Translations under genes and position numbers: made by a program
The notes under the pieces: generated by a model
Seen by the model: only the letters and a program-made list of their open reading frames with translations
Databases searched by the model: none
What the model was told of the DNA's origin: nothing
Shown here: positions 7,187 through 15,366 of the stretch, one piece after another
Numbering within the stretch: the stretch's first letter is position 1
Layout: each line of letters opens with the position of its first letter
Source of the DNA: an uncultured Clostridia bacterium
GTDB lineage: Bacteria; Bacillota; Clostridia; Christensenellales; Borkfalkiaceae
Direction: 5' to 3'
Assembly (NCBI GenBank): GCA_947629095.1
Contig: CANRCK010000003.1
Span: 1-64,000 of the forward strand
DNA: 64,000 bases

Positions 7187-8473
7187 ATGGCGGGTGAAAC
7201 TATGCTTGCCGATCTGCGCGAGCGGCTTCACAAAAAATCCATACACGAAGTGCGGCTCATTGCCCGCGCGGTCGGGGTCCGCAATCCCACGGACGGCAAA
7301 AAGGATTTTATTATAGACAAAATAATCGAAATCGCCTCGTGCAAAACTTCTCCCACGCCCCGCTCTGCGCGCGGCGCGCCCCCCAAATCCAACGGCTTTG
7401 ACGAGTCAATCGTAACCGATATACGCGAGTGTATTAAGTTTTTCGGTTCCTGCGTGGATGCCGAAGGCTCCGAGCCCTCCGATTGCTCCGTTTCGGACGG
7501 CGGCGAACAGCGCTGTTCGGGATTATTGGACAGGTCCGAAAAATACGCCTTTCTCCGCACCGGGGGCTTGCTCAAAAGCCCCAATGACGTATACGTTGCG
7601 GATACGGTCATAAAGAGGTTCAACTTAAAGCCGGGCGATAAAATAGAGGGGGTCAGCCACCGCACGCAAAACGGCTCCGCGGTTTCGGCAATAACCTCCG
7701 TCAACGGCTTCACGCCCGACTCATTCCCCCGCAGGGAGTTCGGCTCCCTGACCCATATATATCCGCACGCCAAAATAAATTTAAGCGGTTCGTCGCAGGA
7801 TATATGGGCACGAATGGTCGATTTATTCTCTCCCTTGGGCTACGGACAGCGCGCCGTCGTCTCCGTTCCCGCAAATTTCAACAAAATCTCCATAGTTAAG
7901 CCGATTGCCTCGGCAATATCCTCAAACGAACAGTCCCAAGCAATCATTTTTCTCGTCGGCGGCTATCCCGAGGAGGTCACCGATATCCGCCGCTCGTTCC
8001 CGGGCGCGGACGTGTTTTCAACTTCTCTCTCCGCAAGCGCGGAGGAAAACGCCGCTGCGGCTGAGCTGGTTGCGCAGTACTCCCAAAGAATTGCCGAGTG
8101 CGGCAAAAACGCCGTTTTGATAATCTGCGGTCTCTCCTCTCTCGGCGCGGCGGCAATGCGCGTTTTATCTTTGGCAATCAACGCCGAGGAGGGCGGGTCG
8201 CTCACGGTAGTGGGGTTTGTAAGCGCCACGGGCGAATACTCGTCGGAAAATTCCGCCCTTCTGTTCAGCGCCGCAAATATGCGGCTCGTTATAACCAACG
8301 AATCCTATCCCGCAATCGATATTTGCGGATCCTTTGCGCTCGGCAGCGATTATCTTCAAACTCCCAAGGAGCTTGCCGCAGCCGCAGCTTTCCGCAAAAA
8401 GAACCCCGCGGATGTATTGAATATATTTATGAGTACCGCAAGCAATGCGGAAATAATTTCAAATGGCAGATAA
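7187..8473 (+). CDS. Degenerate Rho-like protein (probable pseudo-ATPase)
   Basis: A 428-residue homologue of termination factor Rho across its whole length. Domains: a Rho_N/SAP-like helical segment (residues 6-50), a polar linker, an RNA-binding OB fold starting AFLRTGG (121-180; compare GFLR, DVYV, IKRFNL, GD), and a RecA-like domain (205-420) recognised by SPLGYGQR, PEEVTDIRR, EEGGSLTV and SYPAID. Catalytic motifs are lost: Walker A PPKAGKT reads PANFNKI, the catalytic Glu region DERPEEVT reads GGYPEEVT, Walker B LLDS reads ICGL, the Arg-finger segment is replaced, and the Q-loop stretch is deleted (about 20 residues). A strong AAGGAGG site, intact frame and 11-base overlap with obgE argue for a working gene, not a pseudogene. 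Function unknown; RNA binding is plausible. Confidence 0.85.
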   Translation: MAGETMLADLRERLHKKSIHEVRLIARAVGVRNPTDGKKDFIIDKIIEIASCKTSPTPRSARGAPPKSNGFDESIVTDIRECIKFFGSCVDAEGSEPSDCSVSDGGEQRCSGLLDRSEKYAFLRTGGLLKSPNDVYVADTVIKRFNLKPGDKIEGVSHRTQNGSAVSAITSVNGFTPDSFPRREFGSLTHIYPHAKINLSGSSQDIWARMVDLFSPLGYGQRAVVSVPANFNKISIVKPIASAISSNEQSQAIIFLVGGYPEEVTDIRRSFPGADVFSTSLSASAEENAAAAELVAQYSQRIAECGKNAVLIICGLSSLGAAAMRVLSLAINAEEGGSLTVVGFVSATGEYSSENSALLFSAANMRLVITNESYPAIDICGSFALGSDYLQTPKELAAAAAFRKKNPADVLNIFMSTASNAEIISNGR

Positions 8474-9740
8474 ACTTTTTACAGACAAGGTCAAAATCAC
8501 AATCAAATCGGGCGACGGCGGCGACGGAATGAACTCTTTCAAGTCCTATAAGGGCAAGCCCGCCTGCGGACCGGACGGCGGCGACGGCGGAAACGGCGGC
8601 AATATCTACATTCAGGCTGACGCTTCCGTCAACGACCTGCTCTCATTCCGCTACGTGTCCAAGTATACTGCGGGCAACGGCGAGCGCGGCGGTTCCAATA
8701 AGTGCTTCGGCAGATACGGCGAGGACGTGGTAATCAAAGTCCCCGTCGGCACCGTCGTGCGTGACGAGCAGACGGGTTCCGTCATCTGCGATATGTTCTC
8801 CGACGGCGAAAAAAAGCTAATAGCCGAAGGCGGCAGGGGCGGTAAAGGCAACGTCCGTTTCACCACTTCCCGCAGGCACGCCCCCAACTTTGCGCAAAAG
8901 GGCGAAAAGACCGAGCCACACGTTCTTATTCTGGAACTTAAAGTCATTGCCGACGTAGGCATAATAGGCTTTCCCAACGTCGGCAAGTCAACTGTTCTTT
9001 CAAAAATTTCGGCGGCTAAGCCCAAAATTGCCAACTATCATTTCACCACTCTTTCGCCCAATCTCGGGGTCGTAAAATATTACGATAATTCTTTTGTCGC
9101 AGCCGATATCCCCGGGCTTATAGAGGGCGCCTCTTCCGGCGCGGGGCTGGGTCACGACTTTTTAAGGCATATCGAGCGCACCCGTATGCTCCTGCACGTC
9201 GTCGATATTTCCGGCGTGGAGGGCAGGGACCCTGCGGACGACTTCAAAAAAATCAACGCCGAGCTAAAAAGCTATTCCAAAACCCTTTCGTCGCGCCCCC
9301 AGATAATAGCCCTCAACAAGTGCGATATTCCGGGCGCCGAGGAAAACGCAAGGGCGTTTATAAAAAAGTACGGCAAAAAATATAAAATACACAAAATTTC
9401 CGCGGTCGACGGCAGCGGACTCAACGAACTCATAAAATCGATATTCGAAGAGCTTAAAACGCTTCCGCCCGTATCGAGAGTGGAGAGCGACGAAAGCTTC
9501 ACCTACCGCAAGAGCGGAGATTTAGGCTTTGAAATTTACGTCGACGGCGGCACGTATGTAGTCGTCGGCACCCTCGTCGATATGCTCTGCCGCAACGTAG
9601 TTCTCTCCGACCCCGATTCAATGGCATACTTCCAAAAGATTTTAAGGGAAAAGGGAGTAATAGCCGAACTCACCAAAATGGGTGTAAAAGAGGGCGACAC
9701 CGTTGAAATAGGCGAAGTGGAGTTCGACTTCGTTTCTTAA
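8463..9740 (+). CDS. obgE: GTPase Obg
   Basis: Essential ribosome-associated GTPase for late 50S assembly and stress signalling. Order of domains in 425 residues: the glycine-rich Obg fold (1-160, with GDGGDGMNSF and GGDGGNGGN), the G domain with G1 GFPNVGKS, G3 DIPGLIEGAS and G4 NKCD, and a C-terminal OCT domain (about 345-425). The ATG lies inside the 3' end of the Rho-like gene and lacks a good ribosome-binding site, so translation is likely coupled to it. Leads the conserved Firmicute set obgE-yhbY-nadD-yqeK-rsfS. Confidence 0.98.
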   Translation: MADKLFTDKVKITIKSGDGGDGMNSFKSYKGKPACGPDGGDGGNGGNIYIQADASVNDLLSFRYVSKYTAGNGERGGSNKCFGRYGEDVVIKVPVGTVVRDEQTGSVICDMFSDGEKKLIAEGGRGGKGNVRFTTSRRHAPNFAQKGEKTEPHVLILELKVIADVGIIGFPNVGKSTVLSKISAAKPKIANYHFTTLSPNLGVVKYYDNSFVAADIPGLIEGASSGAGLGHDFLRHIERTRMLLHVVDISGVEGRDPADDFKKINAELKSYSKTLSSRPQIIALNKCDIPGAEENARAFIKKYGKKYKIHKISAVDGSGLNELIKSIFEELKTLPPVSRVESDESFTYRKSGDLGFEIYVDGGTYVVVGTLVDMLCRNVVLSDPDSMAYFQKILREKGVIAELTKMGVKEGDTVEIGEVEFDFVS

Positions 9741-9769
9741 CCGCAAATAACTTATAAAGGAGAAAACTT

Positions 9770-10063
9770 ATGCTTACGTCCAAGCAGCGTTCCAAATTAA
9801 AAAGCCTTGCCGCAAACTTATCGCCCATAGGGCAAGTCGGCAAGGAAGGGATAGGGGAAAATATGCTCTCAAGCTTTTCCGACTGTCTGGAAAAGCGCGA
9901 GCTTATTAAAATAAGTATACTTGAAAACGCCGAAGGCGACCCGCAGCAAATAGGCAGGGAGCTTGCCGCAAAACTCAACGCCGAGTGCGTTATAGTCATA
10001 GGCAGAAAGGCTGTTCTTTACAGAAGATCGTCGCGGCAGGACTTGGAACACATCTATCTCTGA
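9770..10063 (+). CDS. yhbY: CRM-domain RNA-binding protein YhbY
   Basis: A 97-residue single CRM domain, associated with pre-50S ribosomal particles in other bacteria. Family features: LTSKQRSKLKSLA at the N-terminus, the IGQVGKEGI motif, and a C-terminal VIGRKAVLYRRS strand. An AAAGGAG site precedes the ATG by seven bases. It follows obgE by 29 bases. Its last ten bases overlap the 3' end of an opposed membrane-protein gene. Confidence 0.95.
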   Translation: MLTSKQRSKLKSLAANLSPIGQVGKEGIGENMLSSFSDCLEKRELIKISILENAEGDPQQIGRELAAKLNAECVIVIGRKAVLYRRSSRQDLEHIYL

Positions 10064-10800
10064 GCCGTCACCAGCGATACAGCCGAAAGAATAAGCAAAA
10101 GCGAACCGCTCACAATATAGTATACGGGGAAAAACGTAAAGTAACTCAGCGCCATCAGCCCCGCGCCCGACCAGAACAGCGGCGCGGCAAGCTTACGGTT
10201 GAAGCGCGATTTTATCCTTTTAAAAAATCCCGTTTTTTCCGCGCCCTCGTAAACGTATTTTTCCGGCAGGAGATTTTTCTCTTTCAGGGCGGAGTATACC
10301 CCGTCTATCCCCGTAATTCCAATCAAAAAGTTTTCGGCAAGCGCCGCTGCTTCCGCCGAGCATTTTGCGCAATATATGTGCTTTTTTCCGTCGAAGCGGT
10401 ATTTTATTACCCTCGCCACGTCGTCCTCGGTCAGCGGCTCCATCTTAAAGCAAAAAAAGTTCGCCGCGTCTCTCCAAACCACTTTTTGTCCGCTTATCTT
10501 TGCACCCTCTCCCCAAAGGCTTTTAAAAAGTCTTTTAATATATCCGTCCGAGGATAGCGAAAGGTGCAGCGCAAGCAGCTTTTTATTTTTTTCATCGCGT
10601 GAAAGCAGCAGTTTTTTGTTCTGTTTTCCGCTCAGATACACATATGCGAGCGTCCCGAACAAAAACGCCGCCGTAATCCCGAATACGAGCGCCGCCGCAA
10701 CGCTTCTCGTGTAAAATCTCACGGCTGTAAAAAACAGCAAAAAAGCGCATACGCCCACAAAAAGCGTATCCAGCGCCAGCGGCAAATTCAATCTTTTCAT
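10054..10800 (-). CDS. Membrane protein of unknown function
   Basis: A 248-residue protein with two hydrophobic helices near the N-terminus (about residues 8-60), a basic cytosolic middle of about 130 residues containing a CAKC pair, and two C-terminal helices (about 200-245). No family is recognised. The ATG at 10800 (MKRLNLPLAL) behind AAAGG is preferred to an upstream start that would run into nadD. It lies opposed inside an otherwise co-directional ribosome-assembly cluster, overlapping yhbY at the 3' end and leaving only 38 bases to nadD. Confidence 0.7.
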   Translation of the reverse strand: MKRLNLPLALDTLFVGVCAFLLFFTAVRFYTRSVAAALVFGITAAFLFGTLAYVYLSGKQNKKLLLSRDEKNKKLLALHLSLSSDGYIKRLFKSLWGEGAKISGQKVVWRDAANFFCFKMEPLTEDDVARVIKYRFDGKKHIYCAKCSAEAAALAENFLIGITGIDGVYSALKEKNLLPEKYVYEGAEKTGFFKRIKSRFNRKLAAPLFWSGAGLMALSYFTFFPVYYIVSGSLLLILSAVSLVTAQR

Positions 10801-10838
10801 ACTTTTGTTATAGCCTTTAATCAAATAATTTATACTAT

Positions 10839-11966
10839 ATGAAAATCGCAATCTACGGTGGGGCGTTCAACCCCGTCCACAACGAACATATCAATATGGC
10901 ACTTGCCGCAAAGCGGGAGCTGGGGCTGGATAAAATCATAGTCGTTCCCACAAATCTCTCCCCGCACAAGAGCGGCTTACTTACCGCAAGCCCGAGGGAT
11001 AGGCTCAATATGTGCCGCCTTGCCTTTTTAAAGCAGGAGGGCTTTGAAGTCTCCGACTGCGAAATAAATCGCGGTGGCATAAGTTATTCATACGTAACCT
11101 GCCGCCGATTCAAAAAGCTGTATCCCGGCGCCGAAATCTACTTTATAATGGGCGCCGATATGCTCAAAAGCTTTGCAAATTGGAAGGAGCCGGAGGAAAT
11201 TTTAAAGTGCGTCACGCCCCTTGTGTGCGCGCGCGAAAATCCCGCAGAGCTTAAAGCTTATATTAAAGCCTTTTCATCGCGCTTTAAAAGCGACGTCGTC
11301 TCATTTTCCTACGTTGGCAAAAGCGTCAGCTCCACGCAGGTCAGAACCCTTGCCGCCCTCGGCGAGGATATATCCGATTATGTTCCCGAAGAGGTCAAAA
11401 ACTCAATACGTTCCCGCAAATTATATGCAATTCCCGAGGTTTGGGGCGTAAAAAAGCTGTTGACCGAGGAGCGGTTTAAGCACACCGTAGGGGTCGCGCT
11501 GCTTGCCGCACAGTATGCGCCCAAATTAAAGGTTTTCGAGTACGACGCAATAGTAGCCGCGGCTCTGCACGACTGTGCAAAATATCTCGGCGAAAGCTCG
11601 CCCGAGCTTAGGGGCTTTGAGTTCCCTACGGGCGTTCCCGCCCCCGTCATGCACCAATATACGGGCGCGTACGTCGCCGAACACACCTTCGGGATTACCG
11701 ATAAATACGTTTTGAACGCCATAAGATACCATACGAGCGGCAGGGAGAATATGAGCAACCTCGAAAAGCTTATCTTTCTGTCGGACTTGTTGGAGGACGG
11801 CAGGGATTTCGAGGGCGTGGAGCACCTGCGCAAGCTCTTTGCAAAGGACGTAGACGAGTGCCTTTTGGCGGCTTTGGAACACCAGCTCGAATATCTCGAA
11901 CAACAAAAAAAGCCCGTATATCCGTTGACGCGGCGGGCTTATGAATATTTAAAAGAACAAATTTAA
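10839..11966 (+). CDS. nadD: Nicotinate-nucleotide adenylyltransferase fused to YqeK HD phosphohydrolase
   Basis: A 375-residue fusion. Residues 1-190 are NadD, which makes deamido-NAD from nicotinate mononucleotide and ATP: GGAFNPVHNEH (7-17), PTNLSPHK and the SSTQVR motif. The usual HxGH reads HNEH here. Residues about 195-375 are a YqeK-type HD domain (known in relatives as a diadenosine tetraphosphate hydrolase), with ERFKHTVG, LHDCAKY, a His in MHQYTG and RYHTSG as metal ligands. In Bacillus these are separate neighbouring genes. No ribosome-binding site is evident before the ATG. Confidence 0.95.
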   Translation: MKIAIYGGAFNPVHNEHINMALAAKRELGLDKIIVVPTNLSPHKSGLLTASPRDRLNMCRLAFLKQEGFEVSDCEINRGGISYSYVTCRRFKKLYPGAEIYFIMGADMLKSFANWKEPEEILKCVTPLVCARENPAELKAYIKAFSSRFKSDVVSFSYVGKSVSSTQVRTLAALGEDISDYVPEEVKNSIRSRKLYAIPEVWGVKKLLTEERFKHTVGVALLAAQYAPKLKVFEYDAIVAAALHDCAKYLGESSPELRGFEFPTGVPAPVMHQYTGAYVAEHTFGITDKYVLNAIRYHTSGRENMSNLEKLIFLSDLLEDGRDFEGVEHLRKLFAKDVDECLLAALEHQLEYLEQQKKPVYPLTRRAYEYLKEQI

Positions 11967-11977
11967 GGGGAAAAATT

Positions 11978-12328
11978 ATGACAAGTCTCGAAAAAACTCA
12001 ACTGATCTGCAAAACTCTCTCGTCAAGAAAGGCAAAGGGCATCGTATATCTTGCCGTCGAGGACAAAACTTCCATCTGCGATTACTTTGTAATTTGCGGC
12101 GGGTCCTCCAAAACGCAGGTAAAATCCCTTGCGGAATTTCTTGAAGAAAAGCTCGAAAAGGAACACGGGCTCACGCCCCGCCGCGCCGAAGGCGTGCGCG
12201 AGGGACGCTGGGCTGTTTTGGACTACGCCGACGTAATAGTCCACATTTTCGGCGACGAAGAGCGGGATTTCTACAATCTCGAGCGTCTGTGGGAGGACGG
12301 TCAAAACCTCGTCCATTATTCGGATTGA
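11978..12328 (+). CDS. rsfS: Ribosomal silencing factor RsfS
   Basis: A 116-residue member of the RsfS/Iojap family, which binds ribosomal protein uL14 on the 50S subunit and blocks subunit joining when nutrients are short. Signature parts: DKTSICDYFVICGGSS, then an EGVREGRWAVLDYADVIVH stretch and the DFYNLERLW end. The ATG follows AGGGG and the gene starts 12 bases after the nadD-yqeK fusion, as in the usual cluster. Confidence 0.97.
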   Translation: MTSLEKTQLICKTLSSRKAKGIVYLAVEDKTSICDYFVICGGSSKTQVKSLAEFLEEKLEKEHGLTPRRAEGVREGRWAVLDYADVIVHIFGDEERDFYNLERLWEDGQNLVHYSD

Positions 12329-12356
12329 CCCCGTAATATGCCCCAATTAACGCATT

Positions 12357-12581
12357 TTATTTTTTAAATTCAAACTCCTGCGGGTTTGAGTACTTCTTTT
12401 TGGTGCGCTTTCTTTCAACTATATAGTAAACCGGCTCGGGCTTCTTTTCAGGCTCGGGCTTTTTTTCTGGTTCCGGCGGCTTTTTCAAGGATTGCAGCCC
12501 CAAATACGTAAGTTTAAAAACGCACACGGGAATAAAACAGACCAAAAAGGTCAACAAAGTATACAAAAGACCAATCAGCAT
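12357..12581 (-). CDS. Small membrane protein with a Pro-Glu-Lys repeat
   Basis: A 74-residue protein: one hydrophobic N-terminal helix (residues 2-30), then three tandem PEPEKK units and a basic tail containing ERKRTKKKYSNP. The layout suggests a membrane-anchored peptide with a rigid stalk and a charged cytosolic or surface end; no family is recognised. It has no ribosome-binding site; TATAAT ends six bases before the ATG, so a leaderless message is possible. It converges on rsfS, leaving 28 bases between stops. Confidence 0.65.
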   Translation of the reverse strand: MLIGLLYTLLTFLVCFIPVCVFKLTYLGLQSLKKPPEPEKKPEPEKKPEPVYYIVERKRTKKKYSNPQEFEFKK

Positions 12582-12587
12582 ATATGC

Positions 12588-12593
12588 ATTATA
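12588..12593 (-). promoter_or_regulatory. Candidate -10 box six bases before the small membrane-protein start
   Basis: TATAAT on the minus strand followed by six bases and ATG, the spacing also seen at rdgB and trmL. The expected -35 position has only AAGTTT, so this is the weakest of the set. Confidence 0.35.
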
Positions 12594-12651
12594 GAGCTTC
12601 CGCCGCCGAAAAACTTAATACATATTGTTATTTTTTGGGAGAAAAAGAATT

Positions 12652-13410
12652 ATGGATGATTTTTCCGACTTCAAAAAGAACGAGAGGGAGCTTTACGAGG
12701 ATTTCCGGCGCAAAATAAATTTACAGGCGGCGTACGCCCAGATAAAAAAGATTGAATACAATCTTGCCGACATAACCACAGGTCTTGCCGCCCTGAAATC
12801 CGCCTGCACCGATGCAACCAACCTGCGACTCGGCGGGATATGCGTTGCGCCGAGCTTCGTGCGGTCTTGTTCGGTGTTTCTCGGCGCGGCTGCAAAGCGC
12901 AAAAGTTCGCTTATAGCCTGCATCAGCTATCCCAACGGCGGCGACACAACCGAAATAAAAGTAAAAGCCGTAAAGCGCGCCATAAAGGACGGCGCGGACG
13001 AGGTGGAGGTAACCGCCCCCATAGCCCAAATCCGCGACGGCAATTTTCAGTATGTAAAGCGTGAAATCAAAAAGCTTCGCCGCGCGGCAAAAAACCGTTC
13101 TTTGAGGATATCCGCCGAGTGTTCCCTTCTCACAAAGCACGATATAATGCGCCTTTCCATAATCGCCGCCGACTGCCACGTCAATTCCGTCAAAACCACG
13201 TCCGGTGGCTACGGTGGGGAGGAGAGCAAAACCATAGCCGAAGTGCGTTCGGCGGTAAAGGACAAGTGCACAATAAAGGCGGAGGGCGTTTCAACCGTCA
13301 GCGAGCTTTCCGCAGCGGTGGATATGGGCGCGGGGATAGTAGGCAGCAAAAACGCGCCATCCGTCGCGCGTTACATTTTAGCCGCCGCCAAAAACGAAAA
13401 TCTTGCTTAA
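12652..13410 (+). CDS. deoC: Deoxyribose-phosphate aldolase-like protein
   Basis: A 252-residue class I aldolase of the DeoC family, which splits deoxyribose 5-phosphate to acetaldehyde and glyceraldehyde 3-phosphate. The Schiff-base Lys is Lys181 in SVKTTSGG and the second active-site Lys is Lys209 in TIKAEG. The Asp that completes the proton relay in characterised enzymes (DEVD) is Glu119 here (DEVEV). The start at 12652 behind GGGAG is used; the nine codons upstream in frame would include that site. It stands alone, convergent with the phosphohexomutase, with no nucleoside-catabolism genes nearby, so its physiological substrate is open. Confidence 0.82.
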   Translation: MDDFSDFKKNERELYEDFRRKINLQAAYAQIKKIEYNLADITTGLAALKSACTDATNLRLGGICVAPSFVRSCSVFLGAAAKRKSSLIACISYPNGGDTTEIKVKAVKRAIKDGADEVEVTAPIAQIRDGNFQYVKREIKKLRRAAKNRSLRISAECSLLTKHDIMRLSIIAADCHVNSVKTTSGGYGGEESKTIAEVRSAVKDKCTIKAEGVSTVSELSAAVDMGAGIVGSKNAPSVARYILAAAKNENLA

Positions 13411-13443
13411 CACACCTTTGCATCCCCGAGGCGCAAAACGCTT

Positions 13444-13473
13444 GCCGCCCGCGCAAAAATTTGCGCGGGCGGC
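13444..13473. terminator. Bidirectional terminator between deoC and the phosphohexomutase
   Basis: GCCGCCCGCGCAAA and TTTGCGCGGGCGGC form a long stem with a minimal loop between two convergent genes. Confidence 0.8.
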
Positions 13474-13510
13474 GTTATAAGTATCAAGTTTTAAAATTCA
13501 ATTGCAAATT

Positions 13511-15244
13511 TTATTGCACGCCCAAAAGCTTTTTGGCGGCTTTCTGCATTTTTTCAAGCGCTTCTTCGGCGTCGCTTTTCTTTTGCATCTTCACGGAAAA
13601 ATAAATCTTCAGCTTCGGCTCCGTACCGGAAGGGCGCACGCAAATAAAGCTTCCGTTTTCAAGTTCATAATAAACGCAGTTTGTAAGCGGCGACCCGATT
13701 TCGCCCTTTTCGCCCGTCACAAGGTCTATTCTCACGTTTTTGGAGTAGTCGCGCACCGCGGTCACCTTGTAAATATCAAATTTTTCGGCGGGTTTTACTT
13801 TCAAGCCGTCCACAACCTTGTTCATATCGTCCATAGCGTGCAGCCCCTTGAACGGTATTGAAATATTGCAGTCCAGCACATAGCCGTAAGTATCGTAAAT
13901 TTCCAGCAATCTCTGGTAAACCGTTTTGCCCACGGAAGTATAATAGCAAACCATTTCCGCACAAAGCATAGAAGCCACAACGGCGTCCTTATCGCGCGCG
14001 TGCGTTCCGCGCAGATATCCGCAGCTCTCTTCAAATCCAAACACAAAGGTGTAGGGGTGTTCGCAGTCGGGGCGCTCCCAAAGCTTTATTTTTTCGCCTA
14101 TAAATTTAAATCCAACGGGCACTTCGAACAGAGTAACGCCGAATCTTGCGCAAATAGCCTTTGCCATACCGGTTGTTACAAACGATTTTACCACCGCGGG
14201 ATTTTCGGGCATTGTTCCCTCTTCCTTCAAACGGTTCAAAACGTAGTCCAAAAGGAGAATACCCACCTGGTTGCCGGAAAGCGCTTCAAATTCCCCTTCG
14301 TTGTTCTTAACCGCAACTCCCAAACGGTCCGAATCGGGGTCCGTGCCGAATACCACGGTTGCGCCTATCTTGTCGGCGTATTTAATTCCCATGGAAAGCG
14401 TTTCCTTAAACTCGGGATTGGGCACTTCCACGGTTGAAAACTCGGGGTCTCTGTGCGCCTGTTCTTCAACCACGGTTGCGTTTATTCCTATTCTCTTCAA
14501 TATTGTTGTAACGGGTATATATCCCGAGCCGTGCACGGGCGTATAAACAAGCTTCAGATCCTTGCCGTATTTTTTGATCGCCTGTTTGGATATGGTCAGC
14601 TTTTCCAGCTCGTCGTAGTATTTTTTGTCCACCTTGTCGGGGATTATTTTTATATATTTTAATTTTTGTTCCTCGGTAGGGGTGTGGGGGTCTATGTAGT
14701 CGTCTATCTGCTTTATGAATTGAACAACAACTTCGGTGTCCTCGGGGCTCATCTGTGCGCCGTCTTCGCCGTAAACCTTGTAACCGTTATATTGCTTGGG
14801 ATTGTGCGAAGCCGTCACCATAATCCCGGCAAAGGTATTCAGCTCTCTCACCGCAAACGAAAGCATGGGCACGGGGTGTTCCATGGAGTACAGGTGCGCC
14901 GTAATATTGTTCGAAGCCAAAACCTCGGCGGCGGCTCTTGCAAACTCGTCGCTCTTCAAGCGCGTGTCGTAGGAAATCGCAACGCCGCGTTCCATTGCCT
15001 CCGCGCCCTTTGTTTTAATAAATTCCGAAAGTCCCTGCGTTGCGCGTTTAACGGTGTAAACGTTCATCATATTTGTTCCGAACCCGATAATTCCGCGCAT
15101 ACCCGCCGTTCCGAACGCAAGCTCCGCGCCGAAGCGGTATTCTATATCTTCGTTGTTGCCCGCAATTTTTTCAAGCTCGGTTTTGCCCTCCTTGGAAATG
15201 CGGGGATCCGTAATCCATTGTTTGTAGATGTCAATATAACTCAT
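13511..15244 (-). CDS. pgcA: Alpha-phosphohexomutase (phosphoglucomutase/phosphomannomutase)
   Basis: Interconverts hexose 1- and 6-phosphates, linking glycolysis to cell-wall and glycogen precursors. In 577 residues the four mutase domains are recognisable: the active-site phosphoserine loop TASHNPKQYNG, the metal loop FGTDPDSDRLG, the sugar-binding GFEESCGY and the C-terminal phosphate loop RPSGTEPK. Length matches the PgcA group. The ATG at 15244 follows GGAGG by seven bases, so a 17-codon upstream extension is discarded. A promoter at 15299-15327 overlaps the terminator of the preceding gene. Confidence 0.95.
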   Translation of the reverse strand: MSYIDIYKQWITDPRISKEGKTELEKIAGNNEDIEYRFGAELAFGTAGMRGIIGFGTNMMNVYTVKRATQGLSEFIKTKGAEAMERGVAISYDTRLKSDEFARAAAEVLASNNITAHLYSMEHPVPMLSFAVRELNTFAGIMVTASHNPKQYNGYKVYGEDGAQMSPEDTEVVVQFIKQIDDYIDPHTPTEEQKLKYIKIIPDKVDKKYYDELEKLTISKQAIKKYGKDLKLVYTPVHGSGYIPVTTILKRIGINATVVEEQAHRDPEFSTVEVPNPEFKETLSMGIKYADKIGATVVFGTDPDSDRLGVAVKNNEGEFEALSGNQVGILLLDYVLNRLKEEGTMPENPAVVKSFVTTGMAKAICARFGVTLFEVPVGFKFIGEKIKLWERPDCEHPYTFVFGFEESCGYLRGTHARDKDAVVASMLCAEMVCYYTSVGKTVYQRLLEIYDTYGYVLDCNISIPFKGLHAMDDMNKVVDGLKVKPAEKFDIYKVTAVRDYSKNVRIDLVTGEKGEIGSPLTNCVYYELENGSFICVRPSGTEPKLKIYFSVKMQKKSDAEEALEKMQKAAKKLLGVQ

Positions 15245-15298
15245 CTTATCCTCCTTTAATTTCGTACATGCAAAAAATACCTGCATATACCTCACTTA

Positions 15299-15327
15299 AT
15301 TATATAAAAAAAACTTCCCCTTGTAAA
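15299..15327 (-). promoter_or_regulatory. Phosphohexomutase promoter
   Basis: On the minus strand: TTTACA, 17-bp spacer, TATAAT. Its -35 box is the loop, and the spacer the descending arm and T tract, of the upstream terminator. Confidence 0.7.
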
Positions 15328-15337
15328 GGGGGGGAAG
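15314..15337 (-). terminator. Terminator of the membrane protein/phosphoesterase/rdgB operon
   Basis: CTTCCCC and GGGGAAG arms around a ten-base loop, followed on the minus strand by nine T. It interlocks with the next gene's promoter. Confidence 0.8.
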
Positions 15338-15366
15338 CCAAAAAATTTGTTGTTTAACCGATATTT

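Noticed and set aside
7187-8473. Rho-like gene as a simple pseudogene
   Set aside because: The frame is complete, it has a strong ribosome-binding site, overlaps obgE and keeps many structural Rho residues; decay would be expected to leave stops or frameshifts.
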